Shown here piece by piece: positions 55,469 through 64,000 of a stretch of 64,000 nt of DNA; within the stretch, counting starts at the first letter, position 1, and each line of letters opens with the position of its first letter. This DNA is from DASSKA01 sp963839365. Its GTDB lineage: Bacteria > Actinomycetota > Actinomycetes > Propionibacteriales > Nocardioidaceae. A program made the position numbers and the translations under genes. Under the pieces are notes generated by a model that saw only the letters and a program-made list of their open reading frames with translations, had not been told where the DNA came from and did no database searches. Location of the stretch: contig CAWIUT010000001.1 of assembly GCA_963839365.1 (NCBI GenBank), forward strand, positions 372,001 to 436,000. Reading direction: 5' to 3'.

Positions 55469-56880
55469 CCGACCTGGTCCGGCCCGGGCCGCACGACGGG
55501 CCGTGCCTCGCGCATCGGAAGCCCGACCAACGGGAGCTCGGCCACCCCCCGTCCGCTCACCAGCACGGCACCGTGCACCTGGCCCTCCTCCGGGCTGACC
55601 GTCAGGTAGACGGCGCCGGCGGGGGGCTTCCAGGTGACCGTGCTCCTCGGGGTCAGTCGGAGCTCGGTGGTGTCCAGCTGCTTCCCGCGCTGGTCGTAGG
55701 CGGCCACCGTCGCGCTTGACGGCAGCTGCCCACCGGTCAGCAGCAGCCGACCGTGGTCTCCGGACGTCCAGGCGACCGCGGCCGGGTCCTCGAGCGTCGG
55801 CACGGCCCCGGCGTGCAGCGTGTCCCCTCCGGACATCGACCGCACCGAGGCGAGCACCGGCACCCTGGAGTGCAGCAGCAGCGCGGCTGTGCCCCGTCCC
55901 GCGGCCTTGGTGAGGTCCACCGCGCGGGTGCTGCCGGGCGGGATCTCGACCTGAGCGTGCTCGGTCGGCGCGAAGGCGCCGGTTCTGCCCTGCAGCCGGA
56001 CGCCGACCAGGGCGGTCAGCGGCGACGGGTTCGCGAGCAGCAGGGTCTGCTTGCTGTTGTTGCCGGGCGTCGCGGCCACCCGGAGGACGCGGCTGGGCCT
56101 CTGCTGGTCGGGGAGCCAGTCCCTACCGGCCGTGGCGCCGGCGGCCGCCGCGTAGGAGTCGGAGACGGCGGCCGCGACCCGGCCCCGGGAGGCGTGCACC
56201 TCGACGGCGAGGTCCTCCCCCTGAGGAGCGATGTCGGTCAGCGAGACGGTGTGCACCGAGTGCGGCGGCACGGTGATCCCGCGGGTGCCGACGCTGTCCA
56301 CCGGACCGTTCCGGCCGAGCACCCGTACGTCGACCACGGCCGGTCCCGCGTCGACGTTCGCGATGACCAGTTCGGAGGTGTGGTCGAGGGTGGCGCCCGC
56401 CCCGGTGAACCACCAGGTCGCGCGCGGAGGCGTGCAGCGCAGTGCGCTGAGTGTTCCGTGGTCAGGGTCGAGCAGCACTCCGAAGCTGCCTGGCGCCCCC
56501 GCGCCGGTGGTCTCGAGGACGGTCCCGTTGCGCTCGGCCGCAAGCGAGATCAGCCGGCCGCGCGTGACCGGTTGTGCCTGGACGGCCCCGGCGACCGGTC
56601 GCACCCTCAGCCGGCCGGAGCTGCCGAAGGTGCTGGCCGGGATGCTTCCTGCCAGGATCCGGGCCCGTGCCGAGCCCTGCGGACAGGCGGTGAGCACGTC
56701 GGTGACCGGCTGGCCGTGGGCCGACGGCGGCGTGCTCGGCGGCGCGGGACGGACACCTGCTGCCACGACCGCTGCGGCCGCGAGCAGCGGCAGCACGAGC
56801 GCGGCCACCGCCGACGGGGTGGGCCGGAACCGTCGGCGTGCGGCAGCACGGCGGCGGTTGCGCGGCGTCGACGAGCTCAC
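55453..56880 (-). CDS. DUF5719 family protein
   Basis: The 475-residue protein has an N-terminal basic leader, one membrane helix (SAVAALVLPLLAAAAVVAAG) and a long beta-rich extracellular region. The family segments RNGTVLETTGAGAPGSFG, VIANVDAGPAVVDVRV and LANPSPLTALVGVRLQG suggest several Ig-like or propeller repeats. It overlaps the giant glycosyltransferase gene by 4 nt. The family is always found beside this glycosyltransferase and WhiB; the function is unknown but cell-envelope related. Confidence 0.88.
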   Translation of the reverse strand: MSSSTPRNRRRAAARRRFRPTPSAVAALVLPLLAAAAVVAAGVRPAPPSTPPSAHGQPVTDVLTACPQGSARARILAGSIPASTFGSSGRLRVRPVAGAVQAQPVTRGRLISLAAERNGTVLETTGAGAPGSFGVLLDPDHGTLSALRCTPPRATWWFTGAGATLDHTSELVIANVDAGPAVVDVRVLGRNGPVDSVGTRGITVPPHSVHTVSLTDIAPQGEDLAVEVHASRGRVAAAVSDSYAAAAGATAGRDWLPDQQRPSRVLRVAATPGNNSKQTLLLANPSPLTALVGVRLQGRTGAFAPTEHAQVEIPPGSTRAVDLTKAAGRGTAALLLHSRVPVLASVRSMSGGDTLHAGAVPTLEDPAAVAWTSGDHGRLLLTGGQLPSSATVAAYDQRGKQLDTTELRLTPRSTVTWKPPAGAVYLTVSPEEGQVHGAVLVSGRGVAELPLVGLPMREARPVVRPGPDQVGYSSP

Positions 56881-59726
56881 CGGCGTTGCCTCCTGCTGGG
56901 GACGGCGAGCACGGCCACGACGAGCACGGCAAGCGCTTCCACCCCCAGCAGCAGGGGTCGCCGGGAGCCCGCGGGCCGCGGGAGCGCTGCGGCGCTCGGC
57001 GCCCGCTCGACCTGCCAGGCACGGGAACCGCGGTGGACCGCGCTGGCGAAGTTCAACCCGCTCACGCTGTCCAGGTTGCCGGCGAGGCGGGGGTCGGCGG
57101 GGGCGGGCAGATAGACGTAGCGAACGCCGTGGCTGGCCAGGGCCGCGATGTCCGCGGAGTCGGGCCGGCTTGCCAAATCGCCCACCAGCCGGGTCATCGG
57201 CTGCTGCGCGCCGACGGTTGGCAGCACGCTGCCGTCCCCGGTGCGCAGTCCGTCGCCACGGAGTACGTCGTACTGCAGCCCCCGCCTGCTGCTGCCCTGG
57301 ATCACCAGCACCCCGTTGGCCGGCCGCGTCGCCGCGGCCTCACTCATGTAGGCGGGCACCGGCGCAGCCGGTGACCTCTCCAACGGCCCCTGCTCCGCGG
57401 TCACGACCCACCACCCCAGCCCCGCGAGCGGGGACAGCACCGCGGCGCCCACCAGCAGCACGCCCAGCGGCTGCCGCCACCCGAAGCTGGCGCCGGAGAG
57501 CTTGGAACCGATGTCGACGGCGGCCACCGTCGCGGCGGTCACCACGGCTCCTGAGGCGACCAGCAGGGGCAGGCCCCACCACACGGGCTGGGCCTCGAGG
57601 TGCCCTCGCGGCTGCCAGGTGTGCTCGGCCAGCAGCGCCATCGCACCCAGCGCGACCAGCAGCACCACCCACGCGGAGAGGACCCGCGCACGGGTGTCCC
57701 GGCGGGCGAGCGCGGCCAGTCCCGCCGCCACCACGCCGGCACTCAACCAGCCGGGCGCGGCGGCGACGTCGCCGATGCGACCGAGAGCCACTGCGGCCGC
57801 CGAGGGCGCACTGGTGAACGCGGGCGCGGGCAGACCGGCCTCGAAGAGCCAGGCGCCGAGACCCTCGTGAACGGTGGCCTGCCAGGACCAGGGCACCAGC
57901 AGCACGAGGGCCGCGGCGCAGGCCGTCAGCACCGGGCCCCAGGCGCTCGGCCGGCTCCAGGCCTGTGGTGCGCGGACGAGGCCGACGGCCAGGCCCACCA
58001 GCGCGACGGCGACCGCGAGCAGCCAGCCCAGCGGCGTGAACGCTGCCAGCAACGCCAGGAGCAGCGCGGTCCGCCACGCCGCCCGCCACCGCCGGTCGGT
58101 GGAGTAGCCCAACGGCAGCCGCAACGCCGCCTTGGCGACCCACGGGAGGATCACCGCGGCCGCCACGGTGCCGAGCCGGCCCTGACCGACGGCGCCGCAC
58201 AGCACCGGGACCAACCCGTAGGCCACCGCACCCCAGAGTGCGGGCAGCTTCGCACCGGTGAGCTCGAGGAGGAACCGGTAGGCACCGAAGGCCGCCAGCG
58301 GCACCACGAAGAAGAACAGCAGGTCGATGACCAGTCCTGCCTTGGCGAGCAGCACGGTGCCCAGGATGGCCAGCGGCAGCACGTACGGCGCGGTGGCGGC
58401 GTCCGAGCCGACCCCGACGTGGTGCCAGGACTCCAGGTACAGCCCCCACCAGTCGAACGCGCTCGGGGGGCCGGGCAGCAGCGCGCCACCGGCCAGCGCA
58501 CCGGCCCCGTAGAGCCTGCGGGCACCGACCAGCGCCGCGATCACCAGCACGGCGAAGGCCAGAGCCGCCGGGCTGGACGCCAGCCGCGTCATCATGCCGG
58601 TGTCGGCCGGCAGGCTCTCGGCCTCCGCGGGAACCGGACCCGTCTCGGGCGGGTGGCTCCGGGACGACCGCCGGGCGGACAGGTCACCGGCCTGGTGCCA
58701 CAGCGCCCGGACCAGCTCGGCCGCGGAGTCCAGGCCGTGCCGATACGGCAGCCAGACCGGGGGAAGCAGGTGCCGGACCCGGCGAGGGCTGACGCGGGCG
58801 GTCCTTCGGCGCCGCAGACGTCCGACCAGCACCCGGTCCGGCCGCGCGTACGTCGCAGCCACGGCGGTCAGCTCGTCCCAGCACTCCCGCGGTGCGCGCA
58901 CGAGCAGGAACCCCAGCGCGCGCAGCAGGCTGGCCAGGAACAGTCGCACGGCCTGAACGGGGAGCACGACCAGCGAGCAGCTGACCAGCAGGGTGTAGAG
59001 GGCCGCGCGCCGCTGGCTGCTGCGGTACCCGCGTCCGCACAGGCGGCTCCTTCGGATGCCGTGCTGGGCGGCCTCCACGTGGAAGACCACCGCCTGTGGG
59101 ACCACCAGGCACCGATGTCCGGCACGGGCCGCGCGCCAGCCGAGGTCGAGATCGGTGCCGAACAGCGGGAGGTTGTGGTCGAAGCCGTGCAGCTCCTCGA
59201 GCACCGGGCGCCGGACGAGCATCCCCGCCGTGTTGACCGCCAGCACCTGCCGGCGGTCGTCGTGCTGGCCCTGGTCGTACTCACCGCGCTCCAGCCCGGT
59301 CTCCCGGCGACCTGTCCCGCTGATGGTCACGCCCACCTCGAGCAGGTGACGCAGCGACGGCCACTCCCGCAGCTTCGGACCGAGGAGCGAGACCGAGGGG
59401 CTCTCGCGGGCGGCGTCCATCAGCGCCTCGAGGGCGGTAGGTGCGGGGGCACTGTCGTCGTGCAGCAGCCACAGCCAGTCCTCGTCCGCGGCCGGCCCGA
59501 GGTGCGCAAGGCCCGCAGCCACCGCCTCGGGGAAGGACAGGTCGCCGGCCGCCACGACGTTCTCCCCGCCCAGCCCGGCCCGCAGCACCTCCAGGCTGCC
59601 GTCCGTGCTGCCGGTGTCCACCACGACGATCCGGTCGGGGGACCTCGTTTGCTGGGCGAGGCCACCGAGGACCGCGGGAAGCCACCGCGCGCCGTCGTGG
59701 CTGACCAGCAGAGCAGTTACCGTCAC
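56877..59726 (-). CDS. Large membrane glycosyltransferase, GT2 family
   Basis: The 949-residue protein has an N-terminal GT-A domain (MTVTALLVSHDGARWLPAVL, DTGSTDGS, WLWLLHDDSAPAP with the DxD-like site, and NLPLFGTDLDLGWRAA). A segment of several membrane helices then leads to a C-terminal soluble domain (about 720-920). It resembles actinobacterial GT2 enzymes that build envelope polysaccharide from polyprenyl-linked or nucleotide sugars. The order glycosyltransferase-DUF5719 beside whiB is conserved. The substrate is unknown. Confidence 0.9.
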   Translation of the reverse strand: MTVTALLVSHDGARWLPAVLGGLAQQTRSPDRIVVVDTGSTDGSLEVLRAGLGGENVVAAGDLSFPEAVAAGLAHLGPAADEDWLWLLHDDSAPAPTALEALMDAARESPSVSLLGPKLREWPSLRHLLEVGVTISGTGRRETGLERGEYDQGQHDDRRQVLAVNTAGMLVRRPVLEELHGFDHNLPLFGTDLDLGWRAARAGHRCLVVPQAVVFHVEAAQHGIRRSRLCGRGYRSSQRRAALYTLLVSCSLVVLPVQAVRLFLASLLRALGFLLVRAPRECWDELTAVAATYARPDRVLVGRLRRRRTARVSPRRVRHLLPPVWLPYRHGLDSAAELVRALWHQAGDLSARRSSRSHPPETGPVPAEAESLPADTGMMTRLASSPAALAFAVLVIAALVGARRLYGAGALAGGALLPGPPSAFDWWGLYLESWHHVGVGSDAATAPYVLPLAILGTVLLAKAGLVIDLLFFFVVPLAAFGAYRFLLELTGAKLPALWGAVAYGLVPVLCGAVGQGRLGTVAAAVILPWVAKAALRLPLGYSTDRRWRAAWRTALLLALLAAFTPLGWLLAVAVALVGLAVGLVRAPQAWSRPSAWGPVLTACAAALVLLVPWSWQATVHEGLGAWLFEAGLPAPAFTSAPSAAAVALGRIGDVAAAPGWLSAGVVAAGLAALARRDTRARVLSAWVVLLVALGAMALLAEHTWQPRGHLEAQPVWWGLPLLVASGAVVTAATVAAVDIGSKLSGASFGWRQPLGVLLVGAAVLSPLAGLGWWVVTAEQGPLERSPAAPVPAYMSEAAATRPANGVLVIQGSSRRGLQYDVLRGDGLRTGDGSVLPTVGAQQPMTRLVGDLASRPDSADIAALASHGVRYVYLPAPADPRLAGNLDSVSGLNFASAVHRGSRAWQVERAPSAAALPRPAGSRRPLLLGVEALAVLVVAVLAVPSRRQRR

Positions 59727-59779
59727 GGCGGAACAGCCTAACCAGCCGGCCGGCGGGCCCCGCAGTCAGTGTTGGGGAC

Positions 59780-60034
59780 TCAGACCGCTCGCTTCTTGAG
59801 CTTGCGTCGCTCGCGCTCGGACAGTCCGCCCCAGATGCCGAACCGCTCGTCGTTCGCCAGCGCGTACTCCAGACACTGCGATCGCACCTCGCAGGTCAGG
59901 CAGACCCGCTTCGCCTCCCTCGTGGAGCCGCCCTTCTCCGGGAAGAACGCCTCGGGGTCGGTCTGCGCGCACAGGGCACGCTCCTGCCAACCCAGCTCCT
60001 CGGCGTCTCCGTCGAGCGGAAATAGCTCTCGCAC
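59780..60034 (-). CDS. whiB2: WhiB-family transcriptional regulator (WhiB2/WhmD-like)
   Basis: The 84-residue protein carries the four iron-sulphur Cys at 22, 45, 48 and 54 (C-x22-C-x2-C-x5-C), the GIWGG turn and the basic RERRKLKKR tail. WhiB proteins bind a [4Fe-4S] cluster and sigma-factor region 4 to control transcription; WhiB2/WhmD acts in septation. The neighbourhood (fbiA-fbiB, manB, DUF3499) matches M. tuberculosis whiB2 (Rv3260c). A promoter is seen at 60157-60186. Confidence 0.93.
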   Translation of the reverse strand: MRELFPLDGDAEELGWQERALCAQTDPEAFFPEKGGSTREAKRVCLTCEVRSQCLEYALANDERFGIWGGLSERERRKLKKRAV

Positions 60035-60156
60035 GGTCTTCGCCCCTTCGACCCGTGAGGCCCTTGCGGACCCCCATCCATTGACGCGGTTCGCGCCGAT
60101 TTGAACCCTAGTGCCGACCGCCCGGCCGTGTGACCGAAATGAAGAACACTGCTGAA

Positions 60157-60186
60157 ATTACATGCCTGTCGAAGCCAGCAAGTCAA
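60157..60186 (-). promoter_or_regulatory. Promoter of whiB
   Basis: On the minus strand TTGACT (60186-60181) is followed after 18 nt by TGTAAT (60162-60157), close to the vegetative consensus. Transcription would start near 60150, leaving an unusually long leader of about 115 nt before the GTG at 60034, which could carry regulation. Confidence 0.6.
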
Positions 60187-60260
60187 GCCCGGATCTGGTA
60201 TAGGCCCGACACGCCAGCGGAGTTGACCCAGGTGGGCCATTGCGGTTAGAGAGCCTGTCC

Positions 60261-61301
60261 ATGAGACTTCCGCACCCCTCCCGTCCCGACGCGCCCGTCC
60301 GGGTGACCGTGCTGTCCGGAGGGGTGGGTGGCGCTCGGTTCCTGCGAGGGCTGCTGCACGCCCTCGGCTCGGACGAGGCCGTCGGGCAGGAACAGGAGGC
60401 CCCCTCGGCGGTGACGGTCGTGGCCAACACGGCCGACGACATCTGGCTGCACGGCCTGAAGGTCTGTCCGGACCTGGACACGGTGATGTACACCCTCGGC
60501 GGGGGGATCGACGAGGAGCGGGGCTGGGGGCGCAGGGGCGAGACCTGGCACGCCAAGGAGGAGCTGGCGGCGTACGGCGTCGAGCCCACCTGGTTCGGTC
60601 TGGGTGACCGGGACCTGGCCACCCACCTGGTGCGGACCCAGATGCTGGAGGCCGGCTACCCCCTCTCGCAGGTCACCGCGGCGCTGTGCGAACGGTGGCA
60701 ACCCGGGGTCCGTCTGCTGCCCATGAGTGACGACCGGGTGGAGACCCATGTCGTGGTCGACGATCCCGGCGCGCCCTCGGGACAACGTGCCGTGCACTTC
60801 CAGGAGTACTGGGTGCGGATGCACGCCGCGGTACCCGCCCGTGCCGTGGTCCCGGTCGGGGTGGAGGAGGCCGCTCCGGCGCCGGGTGTGCTGGAGGCTC
60901 TGCGAGAGGCGGACCTGGTGCTGCTGCCTCCCTCCAACCCGGTCGTGTCCATCGGCACCATCCTGGCCGTGCCAGGGGTTCGCGAAGCACTGCACACCAC
61001 TGCGGCACCGGTGATCGGCCTCTCCCCCATCATCGCGGGCCAGCACGTGCGGGGAATGGCCGCGCAGCTGCTCGAGGCGATCGGCGTCGAGGTGAGCGCG
61101 GCGGCTGTCGCCGAGCACTACGGCGCGCGTGGCCGGGGTGGGCTTCTGGACGGCTGGCTGGTCGACACCGCGGACGCCGACCAGGTGGCCCGGGTGGGGG
61201 ACGCCGGGATAGCGTGCCGGGCGATGCCCCTGATGATGAGCGACACGACGGCGACCGCCGCCATGGTGCGCGCAGCGTTCGACCTGGCCGGGCTCGGGTG
61301 A
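60261..61301 (+). CDS. cofD: 2-phospho-L-lactate (phosphoenolpyruvyl) transferase, F420 pathway
   Basis: From ATG 60261 the protein has 346 residues. The CofD/FbiA signature TVLSGGVGGARFLRGL, TADDIWLHGLKVCPDLDT and LLPPSNPVVSIGTILAV are present. It joins the lactyl/phosphoenolpyruvyl-GDP donor to Fo in coenzyme F420 synthesis. Its stop overlaps the cofE GTG by 4 nt. A TTGACC box (60223-60228) with TTAGAG 17 nt later, 9 nt before the ATG, may be its promoter. Confidence 0.94.
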   Translation: MRLPHPSRPDAPVRVTVLSGGVGGARFLRGLLHALGSDEAVGQEQEAPSAVTVVANTADDIWLHGLKVCPDLDTVMYTLGGGIDEERGWGRRGETWHAKEELAAYGVEPTWFGLGDRDLATHLVRTQMLEAGYPLSQVTAALCERWQPGVRLLPMSDDRVETHVVVDDPGAPSGQRAVHFQEYWVRMHAAVPARAVVPVGVEEAAPAPGVLEALREADLVLLPPSNPVVSIGTILAVPGVREALHTTAAPVIGLSPIIAGQHVRGMAAQLLEAIGVEVSAAAVAEHYGARGRGGLLDGWLVDTADADQVARVGDAGIACRAMPLMMSDTTATAAMVRAAFDLAGLG

Positions 61302-62353
61302 GCAGGCACAGCGCCTCGGACAGCCGCCCGCGCCAGGTCCTCTGTCTGCCGGTGCTGGGCCTCCCGGAGATCGCCTCCGGAGATGACCTCGCCGGCCTCC
61401 TGTGCGAGGCCGCTGGGTCGTCGGGCGGGCTCCAGGACGGCGACGTCCTGGTCGTCACGAGCAAGGTGGTGAGCAAGGCCGACGGCCTTGTCCGGCAGAT
61501 GGGCAAGGACGACGCCGTCACGGAGCAGACCGACCGGGTGCTGGCCCGCCGCGGCGGCACCCGCATCGTCCGGAACAGGCAGGGCCTGGTGATGGCGGGA
61601 GCGGGCGTCGACGCCTCGAACACCGAGCCCGGGACAGTGGTGCTGCTGCCGCGCGATCCTGACCACTCCGCCCGTCTGCTCCGCGAACGGGTCACGGCGT
61701 TGACCGAACGCAACGTGGCCGTGGTCGTGAGCGACACCTCCGGCCGCGCCTGGCGCAACGGCCTGACCGACCTCGCCATCGGGGCGGCCGGGCTCGGAGT
61801 GGTGCGCGACTACGTCGGGCAGGTCGACGGGCACGGCAACGTGCTGCTGGTCACTGTGACGGCGATCGCCGACGAGGTCGCCTCCGCCGCGGACCTGGTG
61901 AAGGGCAAGCTCGCCGGGTGCCCGGCGGCGGTGGTGCGTGGCTTGGACGGCTCGGTGCTGCCCCGCGGTGAGCACGGCCCCGGCGCTCGCGTGCTCGTGC
62001 GCGACGAGCACGACGACATGTTCGGGCACGGCGCCCGCGAGGCCGTGACGCGGGCGGTGGACGCCACATCGGACGGGTTGCGCGGATTCGGTCGGCCTGC
62101 GGGCACGGAGGAGCTGGCCGCCGCGCTGGACTCCGCCGCGGACGGCTGCGGGGTTCACGTCACCGTTGTCGTCAGCGGGCCCTCGCGGGTCCGGCTCGCC
62201 CTGCCGGCGGTCACCGACCTGCAGACCGCCCGTGCAGCCGGCCGCGCGGAGGCACGCGCCAGCGCGGTGGCGTTCGCGCACGGATGGGTCATCTCTCCCG
62301 ACGCGGGGGACGACGGTGTGCTGATCTTCCGCCCGGGCCTCTCCGTAGAGTGA
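61298..62353 (+). CDS. cofE: F420:gamma-glutamyl ligase with unrecognised C-terminal extension
   Basis: From GTG 61298 the product has 351 residues. The CofE core (residues about 14-255) has SKVVSKADG, SDTSGRAWRNGLTDLAIGA and DEVASAADLVKGKLAG. It adds glutamate residues to F420-0. In M. tuberculosis FbiB (448 residues) a nitroreductase domain is fused behind the ligase; here the last ~95 residues (GTEELAAALDSAAD to GLSVE) show no FMN-binding motif and no match I recognise. GTGA overlap with cofD indicates coupled translation. Confidence 0.9.
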   Translation: MSRHSASDSRPRQVLCLPVLGLPEIASGDDLAGLLCEAAGSSGGLQDGDVLVVTSKVVSKADGLVRQMGKDDAVTEQTDRVLARRGGTRIVRNRQGLVMAGAGVDASNTEPGTVVLLPRDPDHSARLLRERVTALTERNVAVVVSDTSGRAWRNGLTDLAIGAAGLGVVRDYVGQVDGHGNVLLVTVTAIADEVASAADLVKGKLAGCPAAVVRGLDGSVLPRGEHGPGARVLVRDEHDDMFGHGAREAVTRAVDATSDGLRGFGRPAGTEELAAALDSAADGCGVHVTVVVSGPSRVRLALPAVTDLQTARAAGRAEARASAVAFAHGWVISPDAGDDGVLIFRPGLSVE

Positions 62354-62358
62354 CGGCC

Positions 62359-63105
62359 ATGCCTCCCTCGTCCTTCCCCGAGCTGATGGCGCAGCTGTTG
62401 CGCACCGACGCGGCCCGGCCGCTCGTGACGTTCTACGACGATGCGACCGGGGAGCGGGTGGAGCTGTCGGTGGCCACGTTCGCGAACTGGCTGGCCAAGA
62501 CCGCGTCCCTCGCGCAGGACGAGCTCGACGTCGAGCCAGGCGAGGTCGTGGCCGTGGACCTGCCGACCCACTGGCTGGGGGCGGTCTGGATGATGGGCGC
62601 CTGGACGGCGGGGTACTGCGTCAGCCCAGCCCCCCGCCCGGGCGAGAGTGCCGGTCTGGTGGTGTGCGGTCCGGCGAGCGTGGACCGCTACACCGCGCTC
62701 GCAACATCCGTCCCGGTGGTCGCGCTGTCGCTGCGTCCGCTCGGAGGTCGCTTCTCCGATCCGCTGCCGGCGGGCATGACCGACTTCGGGGCGGTGGCGC
62801 TCGCCCAGCCGGACGTCTTCACGCCGTTGGCCGCGCCGGGTCCGGAAGCCCCCGCGTTGCAGGTGGACGGGGAGGTGCGCACCCAGCAGGAGCTGCTCAC
62901 GGGGGCGGCCGCCGAACCCTGGGTCGACCAAGGCGGGCGGTTGCTGACCGATGTGAACCCGTGCTCGCCCGAGGGTGCGGTGCTGCTGTCCTCGGTGCTG
63001 CAGCAGTCCGCGAGCCTGGTCTGCGTCGCCAACCCGGACGCCGGTTCCTGGCAGGCCAGGCGCGAGCAGGAGCGCATCACGGCCGAGCGACGCGCCACGC
63101 GTTGA
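62359..63105 (+). CDS. TIGR03089 family protein
   Basis: From ATG 62359 the product has 248 residues. It resembles the N-terminal half of AMP-forming synthetases (VELSVATFANWLAKTA, VAVDLPTHWLGAVWMMGAWTAGY) without the downstream nucleotide-binding signature, as for TIGR03089, an actinobacterial family next to cofE. It is probably not an active ligase. It starts 5 bp after cofE. Confidence 0.88.
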   Translation: MPPSSFPELMAQLLRTDAARPLVTFYDDATGERVELSVATFANWLAKTASLAQDELDVEPGEVVAVDLPTHWLGAVWMMGAWTAGYCVSPAPRPGESAGLVVCGPASVDRYTALATSVPVVALSLRPLGGRFSDPLPAGMTDFGAVALAQPDVFTPLAAPGPEAPALQVDGEVRTQQELLTGAAAEPWVDQGGRLLTDVNPCSPEGAVLLSSVLQQSASLVCVANPDAGSWQARREQERITAERRATR

Positions 63106-63114
63106 CAGCAACGC

Positions 63115-63918
63115 TCAGATGTCGGCGCCCAAGCCCTCGTCGGCGTCCACGCCTTCGTCCATCTGCTCGGTCCCCTGCTCCTCCTCGTCATCGTCCTCGT
63201 CGTAGTGGAGGTACTTGATGCCCTCGTCGACGTTGCCGTCGAACCCGAGCACGCCCTTCTCGAGGATCAGCACCCGGTCGCACATCTTGCGCACCGACGC
63301 GGCAGCGTGGCTCACGTACACCATGGTCTGGCCGGCGTCACGGATCTCCTGCATGCGCGCGAGGCACTTCTTCTTGAACGGCCGGTCGCCCACCGCCAGC
63401 ACCTCGTCCACCAGGAAGATGTCGGAGTCGGCGTGCACCGCGACGGCGAAGCCGAGCCTCGCGAACATGCCCGAGGAGTAGTAGCCGACCGGGGTGTCGA
63501 GGAACCTGCCGATGTCGGCGAAGTCGATGATCTGGTCGAGCTTCCGATTCGTCTCGGCCTCGCTCATGCCGAGGATCGCAGCGTTGAGGTACACGTTGTC
63601 CCGCCCGGACAGCTGCGGGTGGAAGCCGGCGCCCGTCGCGATGAGACCGGCGATCCGGCCCCGGGTCCAGACCTTCCCGGTGTCGGGTCGCATCACCCCG
63701 GAGATGAGCTTCAGCAAGGTGCTCTTCCCCGAGCCGTTGAGGCCCATCAGGCCGACGGACTCCCCCTGCTCGATCTTGAAGTTGACGTCGTTGACCGCCA
63801 GGAAGGAGTCGCTGAGCTCTTGGCGGCGCAGGGCCGCCACCGTGATCTCCTTGATCGTGCGGTGGTAGCGCATGGTGAAGCGCTTGTTGACGTGGTCGAC
63901 GATGATGGAGTCGGACAT
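63115..63918 (-). CDS. ABC transporter ATP-binding protein for polysaccharide export (Wzt-like)
   Basis: The 267-residue protein has Walker A GLNGSGKSTLLKL, signature YSSGMFARLGFAVAV and Walker B DIFLVDEVLAVGD, characteristic of O-antigen/teichoic/galactan exporter ATPases such as Rv3781. A strongly acidic tail (DEDDDEEEQGTEQMDE) replaces a carbohydrate-binding domain. Its ATG overlaps the permease stop by 1 nt (TGATG). Confidence 0.93.
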   Translation of the reverse strand: MSDSIIVDHVNKRFTMRYHRTIKEITVAALRRQELSDSFLAVNDVNFKIEQGESVGLMGLNGSGKSTLLKLISGVMRPDTGKVWTRGRIAGLIATGAGFHPQLSGRDNVYLNAAILGMSEAETNRKLDQIIDFADIGRFLDTPVGYYSSGMFARLGFAVAVHADSDIFLVDEVLAVGDRPFKKKCLARMQEIRDAGQTMVYVSHAAASVRKMCDRVLILEKGVLGFDGNVDEGIKYLHYDEDDDEEEQGTEQMDEGVDADEGLGADI

Positions 63919-64000
63919 CAGAGCCGCTCCGCGAGCTTGCCCTCGTACTGGCTGAAGATCCGCTGGCAGATGACGAGGAAGACGACGCCGACCACCACCA
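63918..64000 (-). CDS. ABC transporter permease for polysaccharide export, C-terminal fragment
   Basis: The gene enters the window at its 3' end. The last 26 codons read VVVGVVFLVICQRIFSQYEG then KLAERL-stop, a membrane helix and the F..YEG..AE.L ending typical of Wzm/RfbD-type permeases. The rest lies beyond the window. Confidence 0.75.
   Translation of the reverse strand, partial: VVVGVVFLVICQRIFSQYEGKLAERL

Overview
The window is 64 kb of high-GC chromosomal DNA from an actinobacterium (class Actinomycetia). The evidence is GTG/TTG starts, a WhiB protein, the MtrAB-LpqB module, DUF3499, DUF5719, TIGR03089 and Rv3235-type proteins, F420 biosynthesis genes and a tmRNA tag ending in ALAA. 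Gene content resembles Nocardioidaceae-like or related lineages, but I cannot fix the genus. No insertion sequence, prophage, CRISPR array, rRNA or tRNA was found; the region reads as core chromosome with a few accessory genes. Many genes overlap by 1-4 nt in long same-strand operons.

Layout. 0.3-7.2 kb: a FabG-type reductase, a HIT protein, a secreted DMFase-like protein, a TerC membrane protein behind a yybP-ykoY (Mn2+) riboswitch, an F420-type oxidoreductase, a hemerythrin with a sigma-B-type promoter, and a winged-helix YcaQ-like protein. 7.2-13.3 kb: the classical prfB-ftsE-ftsX-M23 peptidase-smpB-(amidohydrolase)-ssrA block, linking translation termination, ribosome rescue and cell-wall hydrolysis. 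13.3-14.1 kb: a SigB/SigF-like sigma factor. 14.3-18.8 kb: a Tad/Flp pilus operon (cpaF, two TadB/C-type membrane proteins, a pilin-like peptide, three TadE/G-like proteins). 19.1-22.0 kb: bacterial NHEJ, with LigD split into separate polymerase and ligase genes and a divergent ku. 22.0-32.8 kb: amino-acid catabolism (amidase, M20 peptidase, giant NAD-glutamate dehydrogenase, tryptophan 2,3-dioxygenase, pruA).

32.8-38.6 kb: a WS/DGAT acyltransferase, CpaE-like and CpaB-like genes apparently displaced from the Tad operon, a small HTH protein, a LysM membrane protein and an Rv3235-like protein next to secA. 38.6-55 kb, leftward: DUF3499, manB, Trm112, SIS isomerase, cation efflux, ahcY, mtrA, mtrB, lpqB, comF, hpf, a NarL-type regulator, a second YcaQ-like protein and secA. 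This is the same neighbourhood as M. tuberculosis Rv3235-Rv3262. 55-64 kb: DUF5719, a giant GT2 glycosyltransferase, WhiB, cofD-cofE, TIGR03089 and the start of a Wzm/Wzt-type polysaccharide ABC exporter.

The observations I consider most useful are: an apparent +1 frameshift in the last 5% of lpqB; the Mn2+ riboswitch before terC; a textbook sigma-B promoter before the hemerythrin gene while a SigB/SigF-like factor is encoded 8 kb away; a CpaE-like ATPase without canonical Walker lysines; a CofE with an unrecognised C-terminal extension in place of the FbiB nitroreductase domain; a 15-codon minigene bridging two genes through two 4-nt overlaps; and several leaderless promoters and long inverted repeats in intergenic gaps. 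I saw no clearly new multi-gene system.
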